Source: Tritrichomonas musculus
Taxonomy: Eukaryota; Parabasalia; Tritrichomonadida; Tritrichomonadidae
Assembly (NCBI GenBank): GCA_039105265.1
Contig: JAPFFF010000027.1
Location: 1,860,001-1,924,000 of the forward strand
DNA: 64,000 nucleotides
Reading direction: 5' to 3'
Shown here: piece by piece, positions 19,437-29,575 of the stretch
Position numbering within the stretch: position 1 is the first letter of the stretch
Layout: every line of letters begins with the position of its first letter
Made by a program: the position numbers and the translations under genes
The notes under the pieces: generated by a model
Databases searched by the model: none
What the model saw: the letters and a program-made list of their open reading frames with translations, nothing else
What the model was told of the DNA's origin: nothing

Positions 19437-20891
19437 ATGTCTTTTCATTTAATGTTTACATTTCTTATTGCAATAGCATTAGCCAAATATGATATTAAAA
19501 GAAAGCCCATTGTTTTAGTTCCTGGCCTTTATGGCTCAAATTTATATGTTACATATGATAAAAATATTCATGTTCCATGGTATTGTCCAAAAAGTATGGA
19601 AGATGAGTTACTCTGGATTCCCACAAAACTAGTTTTGCCTCCATTTATTAATTGCATTTGTTATCTTTCGCAATGCGAATTTGATAATAATACAAACAGC
19701 ATTCATAGTATTGATAATGTTAATATTACTGTCAAAGATTTTGGAAAACGTAGCTCAGTTGACTATATTATTAAAGGCCAAGATCATTATAAAAATCATG
19801 ATTCAAACGATAAAAAAGGTTTCCTTGATTTTTATGACAATTTCGGAAGTTTTATTGATCTATATGTAAAAAATGGATATGAAGTTGGAAAGGATTTTTT
19901 TGTTGCTCCATATGATTGGAGATTAGCTCCTCTTTTTGTTGATAATTTTTGGCCACAACTTAAAAATATGATTGAAAAAGCATATGAACTATCAGGTGGT
20001 CAAAAAGTAACACTAACTGGATTTTCAATGGGATGCTTCATGATTCAACAATTTCTTGCTGGTGAACGTATTATGAAATATAATAAAGGTAAGAAGGTTA
20101 ATGGGAGACAAATATTAACAGCAATCAAAGATAAAAAATCAGTAGTTACACAAAGATGGATTAATAAATACATAGAAAAGGTTATTTTGCTAGCTCCAAG
20201 TTTTGGTGGAAGTTTGAAAGCGTATGATGCAATTTTAAGAAGATATTCTCCTCTAGTTCCATTCTATAAATCAGTTTATATAGGTGATTTTGCTACAAGT
20301 GGACCAGGATTTTATGCTCATTGGCCAAATTTACAAATATTTAAAGGTTTACCTTTGGTGAGAGGACCTGATGGAGTAAATTACACAGTTGATCAACTCC
20401 GTGATATTTTAGCTAGCCATTCAAATATAAGGCCTGATCATGTTCCTATTATGGATTTAGCAATTGATATCCAAAGAAGTGGGCCGATCGATATAGGTGA
20501 AAAAATTCCCCTCACAATCATTTACAATTCAAAAGTTCCAACAACATCTTTTCTTGATTATAAAAATGGATGGGATCATGATCCAATTGTATTCATTGAT
20601 GGAAAAGGTGATGGAACAGTTCCTTCAGAAGGAATCCGTTATGCTTGTGATAATTGGAAATCAAATAAGAGAAGACTAATTTGCATTGATTTAGAAAAAA
20701 ATGACGCAAAACATTATCAGCATGGCGCTTTAACATCAAATCCATATGTATTAGATTTGGTTTATAAAGCAACAAATGGAGATACTGATAAAGATTCCCA
20801 ACAATGGTGGATGACAACTGGAAAATCAGATGTGTTTCTAGAAAGCAAGAAAGTTTATGGAAAAGATCAAAAATTAATACAATTTGAATGA
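19437..20891 (+). CDS. LCAT-family secreted phospholipase/acyltransferase (copy A)
   Basis: A 484-residue alpha/beta-hydrolase of the lecithin:cholesterol acyltransferase family. A short signal peptide or anchor (about 1-16, MSFHLMFTFLIAIALA) precedes the family's opening strand IVLVPGLYGSNLYV. Catalytic residues can be placed: Ser197 in GFSMG, Asp392 in GDGTVP, and His426 or His429 in KHYQHGAL. The APYDWR motif and LLAPSFGGS loop are also family hallmarks. Members cleave or transfer acyl chains of phospholipids in the secretory pathway or lysosome-like compartments; in protists many are phospholipase A-like. A close paralogue lies 17 kb away on the other strand (37733-39043). It ends with TGA. 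Confidence 0.9.
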   Translation: MSFHLMFTFLIAIALAKYDIKRKPIVLVPGLYGSNLYVTYDKNIHVPWYCPKSMEDELLWIPTKLVLPPFINCICYLSQCEFDNNTNSIHSIDNVNITVKDFGKRSSVDYIIKGQDHYKNHDSNDKKGFLDFYDNFGSFIDLYVKNGYEVGKDFFVAPYDWRLAPLFVDNFWPQLKNMIEKAYELSGGQKVTLTGFSMGCFMIQQFLAGERIMKYNKGKKVNGRQILTAIKDKKSVVTQRWINKYIEKVILLAPSFGGSLKAYDAILRRYSPLVPFYKSVYIGDFATSGPGFYAHWPNLQIFKGLPLVRGPDGVNYTVDQLRDILASHSNIRPDHVPIMDLAIDIQRSGPIDIGEKIPLTIIYNSKVPTTSFLDYKNGWDHDPIVFIDGKGDGTVPSEGIRYACDNWKSNKRRLICIDLEKNDAKHYQHGALTSNPYVLDLVYKATNGDTDKDSQQWWMTTGKSDVFLESKKVYGKDQKLIQFE

Positions 20892-21132
20892 ATTGAGCTA
20901 TTATATTAATTGTTTTTTTTTATAAATTTTAGTTTTATATATTCTAATAATGTATTACATATAATTTTTATTCGATATTTTTCATTTTGTCACTAAAATC
21001 CTTGAAAATATTAAATTGATTTCACTTTTCATATCAAATTCTGAATGAAAATTTTCAAAATTTTAACATAATTCTGAATGAAAATTTTAGCAATATCAAA
21101 AATATTTAATATCATTTTTTTATTTATCAAAA

Positions 21133-22038
21133 ATGAACAACCAACGTTTATTAGCTCAGCTACAAAAGCCAGAAAATCAAATTTGCGCAGATTGTCAATC
21201 GCCAAATCCCAACTATTATTCCAAATCATTTGGCGTCTTCATCTGTCACAATTGCAGTCAAATTCACAGATCATCATTAAATATGCTTAATTCAATAGTA
21301 GAGCCAATTGACAATTATCATTTTACAGACACAGATTTTTTCTACATGGAAAAAATAGGAAATAAAACATCGAATGATTATTACGAATTTTTGCTCAGAC
21401 CTGCAGAAAGACCAAATCCAAATGATAATGAAAGAATGACTCAATTCATTAGAGACAAATACCAAAATAAAAGATGGAGAAATATATTGCAATATTCACC
21501 TGGATCAATGGGATACTTTGTTTTGGGTAAATATGGATTCTTTGGCTGCTTCTTGAAAGGCTTTTTCAAATTATGTCAAATGATTTACTTTGGAGCAATA
21601 TTCTTATTTATTTTATCATTACTATTGTTGATGTATATGGCCAAATCTGAAAAAGCTTTAATGATTTCAATGGTCAACTTAATGATTGCAACAGAAATAT
21701 ATGAAGCATTAATTCAAAACAAAAGTCTTGCTCATATTGGATTAGCATTTATAATTGAGATGATATTTGGCCTCCTTGGTTTTGGTGTTTATAAAGGATT
21801 TTTGATTGCAACTTCAATCAAATTAATTGGAAAAGGAGTAGAAATAGGAGGAAATGGATGTTTTCTTTTTGGTGTTTCGGTGTTATTAATTCTTCTTGGT
21901 TTTGGATTAGAAAATTTGCTTCTTGTAGCATCCACATTTGGCGTCATATTTGTTGGTTCATATTTTTACTTCAATGCTGTTTTCAATGGTCGAATAATGT
22001 TTTTTGGATACACTCGACCAACAAGACGAACACATTAA
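21133..22038 (+). CDS. ArfGAP zinc-finger domain fused to a polytopic membrane domain
   Basis: A 301-residue protein. Residues 1-~125 are an ArfGAP domain with the zinc finger C18-x2-C21-x16-C38-x2-C41, the conserved GVFIC, and an IHR whose Arg46 matches the catalytic arginine finger. From about 147 to 290 the protein is very hydrophobic, with five or six predicted membrane spans (for example YFGAIFLFILSLLLLMYM and LFGVSVLLILLGFGL). It ends in a basic TRPTRRTH tail. ArfGAPs trigger GTP hydrolysis on Arf GTPases at Golgi and endosomal membranes; most are soluble or lipid-binding, so a built-in membrane anchor is unusual. The ATG at 21133 is right for the domain start. The GAP fold is clear; activity is inferred. 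Confidence 0.85.
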   Translation: MNNQRLLAQLQKPENQICADCQSPNPNYYSKSFGVFICHNCSQIHRSSLNMLNSIVEPIDNYHFTDTDFFYMEKIGNKTSNDYYEFLLRPAERPNPNDNERMTQFIRDKYQNKRWRNILQYSPGSMGYFVLGKYGFFGCFLKGFFKLCQMIYFGAIFLFILSLLLLMYMAKSEKALMISMVNLMIATEIYEALIQNKSLAHIGLAFIIEMIFGLLGFGVYKGFLIATSIKLIGKGVEIGGNGCFLFGVSVLLILLGFGLENLLLVASTFGVIFVGSYFYFNAVFNGRIMFFGYTRPTRRTH

Positions 22039-22281
22039 AAAAAATTATTAATAATGTTTTGTAATTCGCATACATATATATAAATAAATCCTTTTTTCTC
22101 CATAAAAATACAATTTTTTTTTTTTTACTATTATTCGCAACATTTCATGTTTCTTTTGTTAGTTCATTTTTATATTAATTATAGCTTTTCATGTTTCTTT
22201 TATTATTATATAAAGCAAGAGTTAATACAATTAAATAAATAAATAAAATTAAAACGAAATTCATACATTTTACTAATAAAG

Positions 22282-23575
22282 CTAGAATTCGAGAGAAGTA
22301 GATCTCTGAACTTTAGCAAGCATATTAGAAACCGATGTTGCTATTTGGCAAGATTGATTCCCTGGGTCCTTAGTCAATGCCTCGTGAGCGATTAGTGGCA
22401 TTAAATTGAGCAACTTCCACTTTTTAGCATTTTCGAAAGCCTTTTCAAACTCGCCGAACTGAATGAAAAGCTTTGTTCTAAACTCTTCATTATTGAGAGC
22501 GTTCTCGATGAGTCTCAGCGCCATTTCCTTGCCATCGTCAATGACGTAAAACAGCCGAATTAAAATCCGATTAATTATCTTCATGAAGATTTCATCGGGG
22601 AAAGAATCTTCCAAAGATCTGACCAATTTCATGATTGATCTATTTCTTTCGTTATAAATCACGTCGCACAAAGCGTCAGCGATCTGTAGCAAGTTCAATT
22701 CGCAAGTGTAAATAACATCGAGAGCCAGAGAGAAATTGAATTGTCTAAATAAGACGATTACGATAGAAATTGCCATTTTTTTGCCATTAAATAATGACAA
22801 GCTTCTATTGTACTCCAAATCATTAAACTCGCTGTTTTTGTTGTTCGTTGTCTGGATGAATTTCATGAATTTGATCTGCAATGGAATGATTTTGGCATAG
22901 CTTTCAATGACAATCAAGTCGAGTGAGTTGGGAGCAGTCTTCGTGTTCTCTCGTCGACTGCTCAACTCTTTCTTAACAGCTTTCAACGCATTCTCTAGAT
23001 CTGAAATGGACTTGCTCTTGTTGTATAGCATGATCGAGGTCAGAACTGCTGAATCGGTTCTTCCGAGAAACATCTCTAGCTCAAACTTAAGATGCGGCAT
23101 CGTGTTGTTCATCGCAAACTGAAGAAGCTTCTCTACAAGTGACCCGAAAAATTGAAGTTTGGGATCAAATTCGAGAAGCTTCACTTTCATCTTAGAAAAG
23201 TTCGAGTACGAAATCGAGACGACAAAAATGTTCTCGAGGAAGAGGTTGAAGCGTTCCTGCATGACGCGCTGGTGGCTGATGCTGCTGTTTATGATGCCCT
23301 TCTTAGGAGATCCAGGACAAATGTTCTCTGTGCTAAACATGATCTTAGTGCTCCTGCTCGCACTGCCACCACTATTACTACTGCTGCCTTTATTAGGACC
23401 ATCAATAATGCTATAAGCAGCACTGCCACCATTATTGAGAGAACCACCACTACTACTATTATTGTTACCAACAGTGCCACTGTTGTTATTATTATTATTA
23501 TTATTATTGTTACCAACAGTGATGCTATTGTTATTATTATTATTATTATTATTATTGTTACCAACAGTGATGCTA

Positions 23576-23610
<35 letters not shown>

Positions 23611-26600
23611 GTTACCAACAGTGCTGTTATTGTTATTATTATTATTATTATTGTTACCAACAGTGATGCTATTGTTATTGTTATTGTTACTATTGCCTTT
23701 ATTGGAGGAAGAACTATTAATAATATTGTAATTAGCACTGTTGGTATTATTATTGTTTTTGTTGTTATTTATGATCGGGTCGGTTTTATTGCTGTCATTT
23801 TGGTTGGCTTCTTTTTTGTCATTTGTTGTGGATTTGGTGTCAAAGGTGAATTTGACGTTGCTGTTTGTGCTGTTGTAGATTGCCCGGTTGCCACTCTTCA
23901 TTGCAAGCTTCAGCGCCTTGTCGAAGTTTCCGTTGATGACAAGTTTCTTGACTCGCATGAAAAGTGGCGCTTTTAGCTTCAAATATTTGTTGGCTGCGAG
24001 CAGGCCTGATCCTGATGTCTTAATTGGCATGAAAACAAACGGTTCTGAACTTTCTGTGTCATTTTCGTTGGCTTCGGAGCTGTGTTCAATGTAGTTCCAA
24101 ATACTTGTGTTAATCAGATTCTTTCTATTTATTTGCAAGTCGTTCAAAATGTAATCGGAGAGCTCTTTATTATCATTACTCTCAGAGTCATATTTTTTAA
24201 GCATCTCAACTTCAATTTCAGCAAGTTTTTCAATTGAATTTTGGTCGAATAATTGCAAATATGAGCAAGTGTCAACAAATTGGTCAACAATAGACATTGT
24301 TCGAAGTGATTTCTTCATCCTTCTGTCAATACACATCGAAAGACCGTCATCAAATCTTCCAAGTTTGAATAATATTAATGCATAATCATCTATCAGAGAT
24401 GATTGCTCAGATAGCCCCCATGCATCCATAAATTGAATACCAATGGTTGGAAGATCGTATTTAAAGCAAATCTCCATGAATTCAGATGCTTTTTGTTTAG
24501 ATATGAAATTTTTAAAGGAGTAGGTAATGCCATACTTAGTATTTAAAAAGCACAAGACAAAATTACTTAAAACTCGGATATACTCAATACATAAAGGAAT
24601 AGATCCCATAAATTTCGAAAATTGTTTTTTCTTCTGGCTAGTTTTTCCTATAGTAGTGGAAATTTTCAAAAAGTAATCTTTAATGATCTGTGATGTTTCG
24701 ATGATTGCAGAGTGAATCCGACGTATTAAAACAGATATGTACAATTCGTTAGAATTTTCATCAACGTCGATTCTTGGTACAATATTAATTAAATAATTAA
24801 GTACTTTTTGACAAGAATCTAAAGGATTCCTGAAAAATTTCAAAAATTTTCTAATACAGATAGGATACATATCAATCATTTCCAAAGTTAAAATTTTTGA
24901 GGAAGTAATATTTGTTGGTATTGGGAACAATGACAATAATTCATGTTCAATGTTGAATGAAGGTATTTTTTGAAAGATCAGATAAGCATTTACATCGTCA
25001 TTCAAATTCATAATAAAAGTTGTCTTAGGTCCTTGATATCTTTTCCATTGTGGAGGAATTATATCATAAAAACTATCACCATCACGAATTGCCTTTTGTT
25101 TAAACCTAGAAGGAATTGATTCAATAATTTCATTTTTCAATGGTTCGCATACGTTTAAAATTTCTTTGATTGATTTATTTTGCTTCAATAAAGAAAGGGC
25201 AACTTCACGAATGACCTTTGAAGTTTTCATCTGAAATCTGAATAGGCGACAAAACTCAGTTGCCAGTTTGAAAGCCTCTATTGAGAGGAGCCGTTTAAAA
25301 AGATTTTCAAGAGGAAAAACTTTATTGAAATCTTTTGAGAGGTCATTCAAAAATTCAATTGAATCGGCCAAATTATCTGTACAATTTGAGATATTACACA
25401 ATTTCATCAATTCATTTAAATCGAATTTAGTCAAATTTTTCATTATTAATTCTTCGAAAAAGGTGGCTGAAACTGAGAAGCTAATTTCGGCTATTTTTTC
25501 GAGATCAATGAACAAATTATTTTCCGATTTGACCTTTGATTTATTGACCATTTGTGTCAAAACTTTTTCATAATATTGAGAAGGGACATCATCAACTAAA
25601 AACAAATCCTTTTCATTTTCATATTTACTTAAATCAATTTTCTGATTATTTTTATTTTCAATTTTTGAATTTTTTTTCTTTTCACTTTTTAAATTCTCAT
25701 AAAAAGTCGACTTTTTCAATGATCTCAATTTTGAGAACAATTCTGTTTTGAAATTAAATTGAGAATTATTATCATTCAAAATTTTGTTAATTATTTCATC
25801 ATTTTCTTTGTCATTCTGTTCGAACAAATCTTCTGTGAAATTAATGATTGGATACTCTTTTATCAAAGGTAAATTTAATTCACCATTCTCAGTTGAATGA
25901 AGGATCATTGACTCATAGATGTCCATTTTCAAGGCATTTGCAACTTGCATAACCTCCTTAATTTTGTCTTCAGAATAAAGATGGAAGATTAATTTGTCAG
26001 GTTGAACTGAAAGTGCCTCAGTAACCGTTTTTGCATAATTTGAATCCAAAATAACCGGAATAAAACCGTCCAGATAAGAAAAGAAAGAACAAAATAATCG
26101 ATAATTTTGTAATTCTTGACTTATTCGTGTTTCATTCCAGTTTTTGGACGTGATTCGAATCAGTTTGTTTGAAAGGGAGAAAAATTCTTGTGTAGAAGAA
26201 GGCGAATTGAATGGATTCTTTTCTCCTCTTTTCAAAAGAACAGATTTGACTTCCTCCGGCAAATAATATTCTTTTGAATTTTGACTAGGTTTGTTTGATA
26301 TGGTGAATAAAGGTGAATTTTGAACTTTTTGAGTGTCAAACAAAAAGTTCAAATTTGACTTAGCTATTTTCAAATAGTCTGTTTGATCTTCATTAGATAA
26401 GCCAATTTCAGCCGATATCATAAATGACAAAATTGAATGCTCATTCAATATTTCTTCATTTGTTCGATATATTCGACCGAAATTGTAAACTTCAGTGAAA
26501 ATTTGCCTCTTTATTTGACGCCTTTTGTCATTGTTTTCAAGTTGCTGAGCAAGCTCCCAATCATGAGACATTAAGGCAAGATCAAAAAGGGCTGAAAAGG

Positions 26601-28224
26601 GAAGTAAGGCATGATTCAATTTATGATCGTTTGGAAAAAGTAGATTTGAAATATGAACTTTTTTCAAACACTTTGTAAAAATTTTTAAAAAAGAGTCAGA
26701 TATGACGTAGCTTGAAAGAAGAGGAAGAATTTTGTTAGCAGAATCAGAAGAACAAATAAATTGGCCTTCTTCGTCTTGAATAAACAATAAAGAAAATAAA
26801 TCAATCATGATCGAATTGTGGATTTCATAATCATTGCTAAATAATCGGAGAGATCTGTTTAGCTCAGAAAAGTGTTCTTCATTGTTTGGATCAATAATGC
26901 ATTTGATCTCATTGATAATTGCAAAATAATATGATATGAAGTCGCAATCCCCAATTCGTTCCTTGTCAGAAAAAGAAAAAAGTGGAGTCTGATATAAGTC
27001 TTCACATTCAAAAATGGAGGCGTTTGGACTCAAAAGTGACTTGAACATATATGCAATTGAATGAGAGCTCAAATTGCTGACTTGTATCCCTGTCATTTGA
27101 TATATCCTGATTTTAAGAAGATTGTCGTTGTTACAACGATTCAAAAATTCAGTACTAAGATTAGGTTTCAAATCTTGAGGTAAAAGCGATAATATTTCTG
27201 GTAAAAAATTCATATTTTTCTTGTTCTCCTCTCTATCATAAACTGCTACAACAGCCCAGCTTTTCATTTGAGGAATTAGAAAAAATGAGTCAAGCGCGCC
27301 TTCGTTATCATTCTCCGAAAAGAGATTAAAGCATCGTCGGCCTGCAACATCAATAAAATGTGTTTTGGTGGCAAGAGATGTGTTTAATAGAGAATAAAGA
27401 AGTGAAAAATTCCCAAAAAAAGTCTTTTTTGGAAAAGGATTTGATTGAAAAAAATCATTTTGTAATCGATATAAAAAAGTAGATGATGATTCTAATTCAA
27501 TTTTTTGGTTACCGTATTGGTATGTGTGAATAAAATTATTATAATAAAAATGATCAAAGATTGTTTTTTGAATAATATCTTCAAGTTGGGGATAATCATT
27601 AAACGTTACGGATTTTAAATTAAGTGATTCTATATTCATGATCGATAAAAGAGGATGTCCATATTGATGATAAAATTTGTTAATATCGATCATATTGAAA
27701 ATAATTTCAAAGTACGGTGACAAAGCACGAAAAATGTGTGGTGATGATGTGCTTAAAAATATTATGGATTCGAAATCTTTGGTCGTTAAAGAATTCAAAA
27801 GTTGTTTTGATGTAATAGAATCGATATTAGAATTATTTATATCTGGTAATTTATTAGAATTTATTGCTTTAAGAATTTTACTAATTGAAGAATAATATTT
27901 ATCATCTTTGAGGATTTGAAGTAAAAAAGGTAAAATGTGAAAATTTATTTCAATGTTCAATGACTTTGATATGCAATTGCAAAGCCAATGAAATTTTGGA
28001 GTTGAAAGAAATTGTGGCGTGTTAAAAATTTCTTTATAAGGTGGACAAGAACGAATGAGATTTTCAATTATTTTTTTTGTTTTTCTTTTATCGAAGGTAG
28101 AAAAAATAGTAAGAGCACAAACTGGTTCATTGAGACATAAATATCGAATGGAATGAATTTCTCTTATGTGTTCGGTGAGATTAATATATATTTGAGGAGG
28201 GTAATATTCTTCATCATCATTCAT
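22282..28224 (-). CDS. Giant helical protein resembling spastizin (ZFYVE26/SPG15), no FYVE finger
   Basis: A 1980-residue, mostly helical protein with no transmembrane segment. The C-terminal ~450 residues follow the pattern I recall for spastizin: a FELEMFLGRTDSAVLTSIMLY block, an IIPLQIKFMKFI helix, a SLFNGKKMAISIV block and a final LIENALNNEEFRTKLFIQFG solenoid. Spastizin binds spatacsin and the AP-5 adaptor on late endosomes/lysosomes. The FYVE zinc finger of the animal protein is not seen. An Asn-rich tract (about residues 1490-1590, encoded at 23440-23770) separates the C-terminal domain from the rest. The final third, encoded at 22282-24100, is visibly richer in G/C than the N-terminal part. 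The match is from memory and remote; another giant trafficking scaffold (for example a Vps8/Vps41-like solenoid) is the main alternative. The gene itself is secure. Confidence 0.5.
23440..23770 (-). repeat. Asn-codon tract with SITVGN spacers inside the spastizin-like gene
   Basis: Runs of 7-13 AAT/AAC codons on the minus strand alternate with a conserved spacer encoding S(I/G)TVGN about five times, a higher-order repeat of roughly 45-57 bp. The frame is intact. Confidence 0.85.
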
Positions 28225-29238
28225 AAAACTTGATTTTAAATTTCACTGCATAAATAGTCATATTTTAAACTTTTTCTTTTTGATCAATCAATTTTTGATT
28301 TGAAATTTTGAAATCTTCAATTTGTTAGAATGAAAAATTCAAAGAATGGATAAAAAATGTCTTTTAATTATTAATTATTTGGCTAAATAAATATGATTCT
28401 TTGTTATTTTGGAATGAGTACGCTTAGTATTTTGGTGTATTTTCAAAGCTATTTCATTAACAGTACGACTAGTATTTTGGAGTAGATCTTTCGTTGTTCT
28501 GAAAAATGCAACAATTAGGTTCTAGTTTGAATAGTCTATTGGGTATATTAAATACTATATATTATAAATGAACCAGTACGACGAAATTGAGTATTCATGT
28601 AAACTGCGCCAATTTCATTTGATTGTCAAATACATATAAAAAATTTAGCCATACATCATACAGAACATTTAATACAATATAGATAAAATAAGGGAAGTTT
28701 TATACCCATATGTTTTTGGTGCTCAAAAAGAATTTACATCATCTAAAACCAAAAAACTTGTTTGAAATGATCTGCTCTAGCATTACGCAGGAATAAAAAA
28801 AAAGCATACTGCATTTACAACAATATATGACTAGATTATAATAGATCAACTTTTGATATTTGATCGCATTTAATTTATCTAAACACTTCATTGAATTATA
28901 CACTACAATATAGTTTATCAATTTGAGGCTAAACAAAAAAGAAGAGAATACCGATCCTATGGATTTGCTTTGGCTAGGATTCAACAAAGATGAATGCATA
29001 AAATCTAATAACCCTGTTCGAATCGGCTCTACATTTACTCAAACAGCCTGGAGAGATAGTAGAATACGTTATTTTTTGCACCCTTAATGGCTCACTCCGA
29101 CTTAACTCCACATATGATTTTTACTAAGGCCATTTATAAATTTTATTTTACTATTTTATTTTCATTTTTATATTTTTTATCTTCATATCAAAAACTAATA
29201 TTGGATAAAAAAAGAACCAAAGATAACATTCTGGACTC
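28225..29238. other. Intergenic region with decayed coding-like sequence
   Basis: About 1 kb with less extreme composition than neighbouring gaps. Forward frames between about 28570 and 29110 carry protein-like fragments broken by many stops and frame changes (for example around 28700-28790, PYVFGAQKEFTSSKTKKLV, and 28945-28990, REYRSYGFALARIQQ). This is what an old transposon or gene relic would look like. I found no terminal repeats and cannot name a family. A tandem pair of TAGTATTTTGG motifs lies at 28427 and 28470. Confidence 0.35.
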
Positions 29239-29511
29239 ATGAATACACTAAAAAATTACCAGAAAACTCCATTTACTTATGTACAAGTGAAGATACTTGT
29301 GCGAATGGTAGATATCTACGAATTTACATATTTCAAAGATTCGAAAGATATTATGAATGAAATTCCATTTGAAAAAATGGATAACATTTATGACAGTGAG
29401 AATTTAAGCTACCCTGAAGTCATCAAAGCTGATGGAGAATTAATTTGGTATACTCTTTTGATGTGTAAAAGTTATATGAACTTTTCAAAACTTTTTGAAT
29501 ATATCATTTGA
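29239..29511 (+). CDS. Small hypothetical protein
   Basis: A 90-residue ORF starting at ATG 29239 (TCATG context) with ordinary residue content and no low-complexity bias: MNTLKNYQKTPFTYVQVK at the start and LIWYTLLMCKSYMNFSKLF near the end. It lies 64 bp before the next gene on the same strand. It could be a short gene, the intact tail of the decayed sequence upstream, or chance. No family is recognised. Confidence 0.3.
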   Translation: MNTLKNYQKTPFTYVQVKILVRMVDIYEFTYFKDSKDIMNEIPFEKMDNIYDSENLSYPEVIKADGELIWYTLLMCKSYMNFSKLFEYII

Positions 29512-29575
29512 AAGTTTACAAATTATTAAAGCAATCAGAATTCAAATAATTTTAAACTGAAATTGAAGTAATGTT

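Noticed and set aside
23152-23976. Plus-strand frames opposite the spastizin-like gene
   Set aside because: Open only because of the Asn-codon tract; the antisense reading is Ile/Val-rich low complexity.
28995-29040. tRNA-like T-loop (GTTCGAATC)
   Set aside because: The flanking bases do not form a T-stem, and no acceptor, D or anticodon arm can be drawn.
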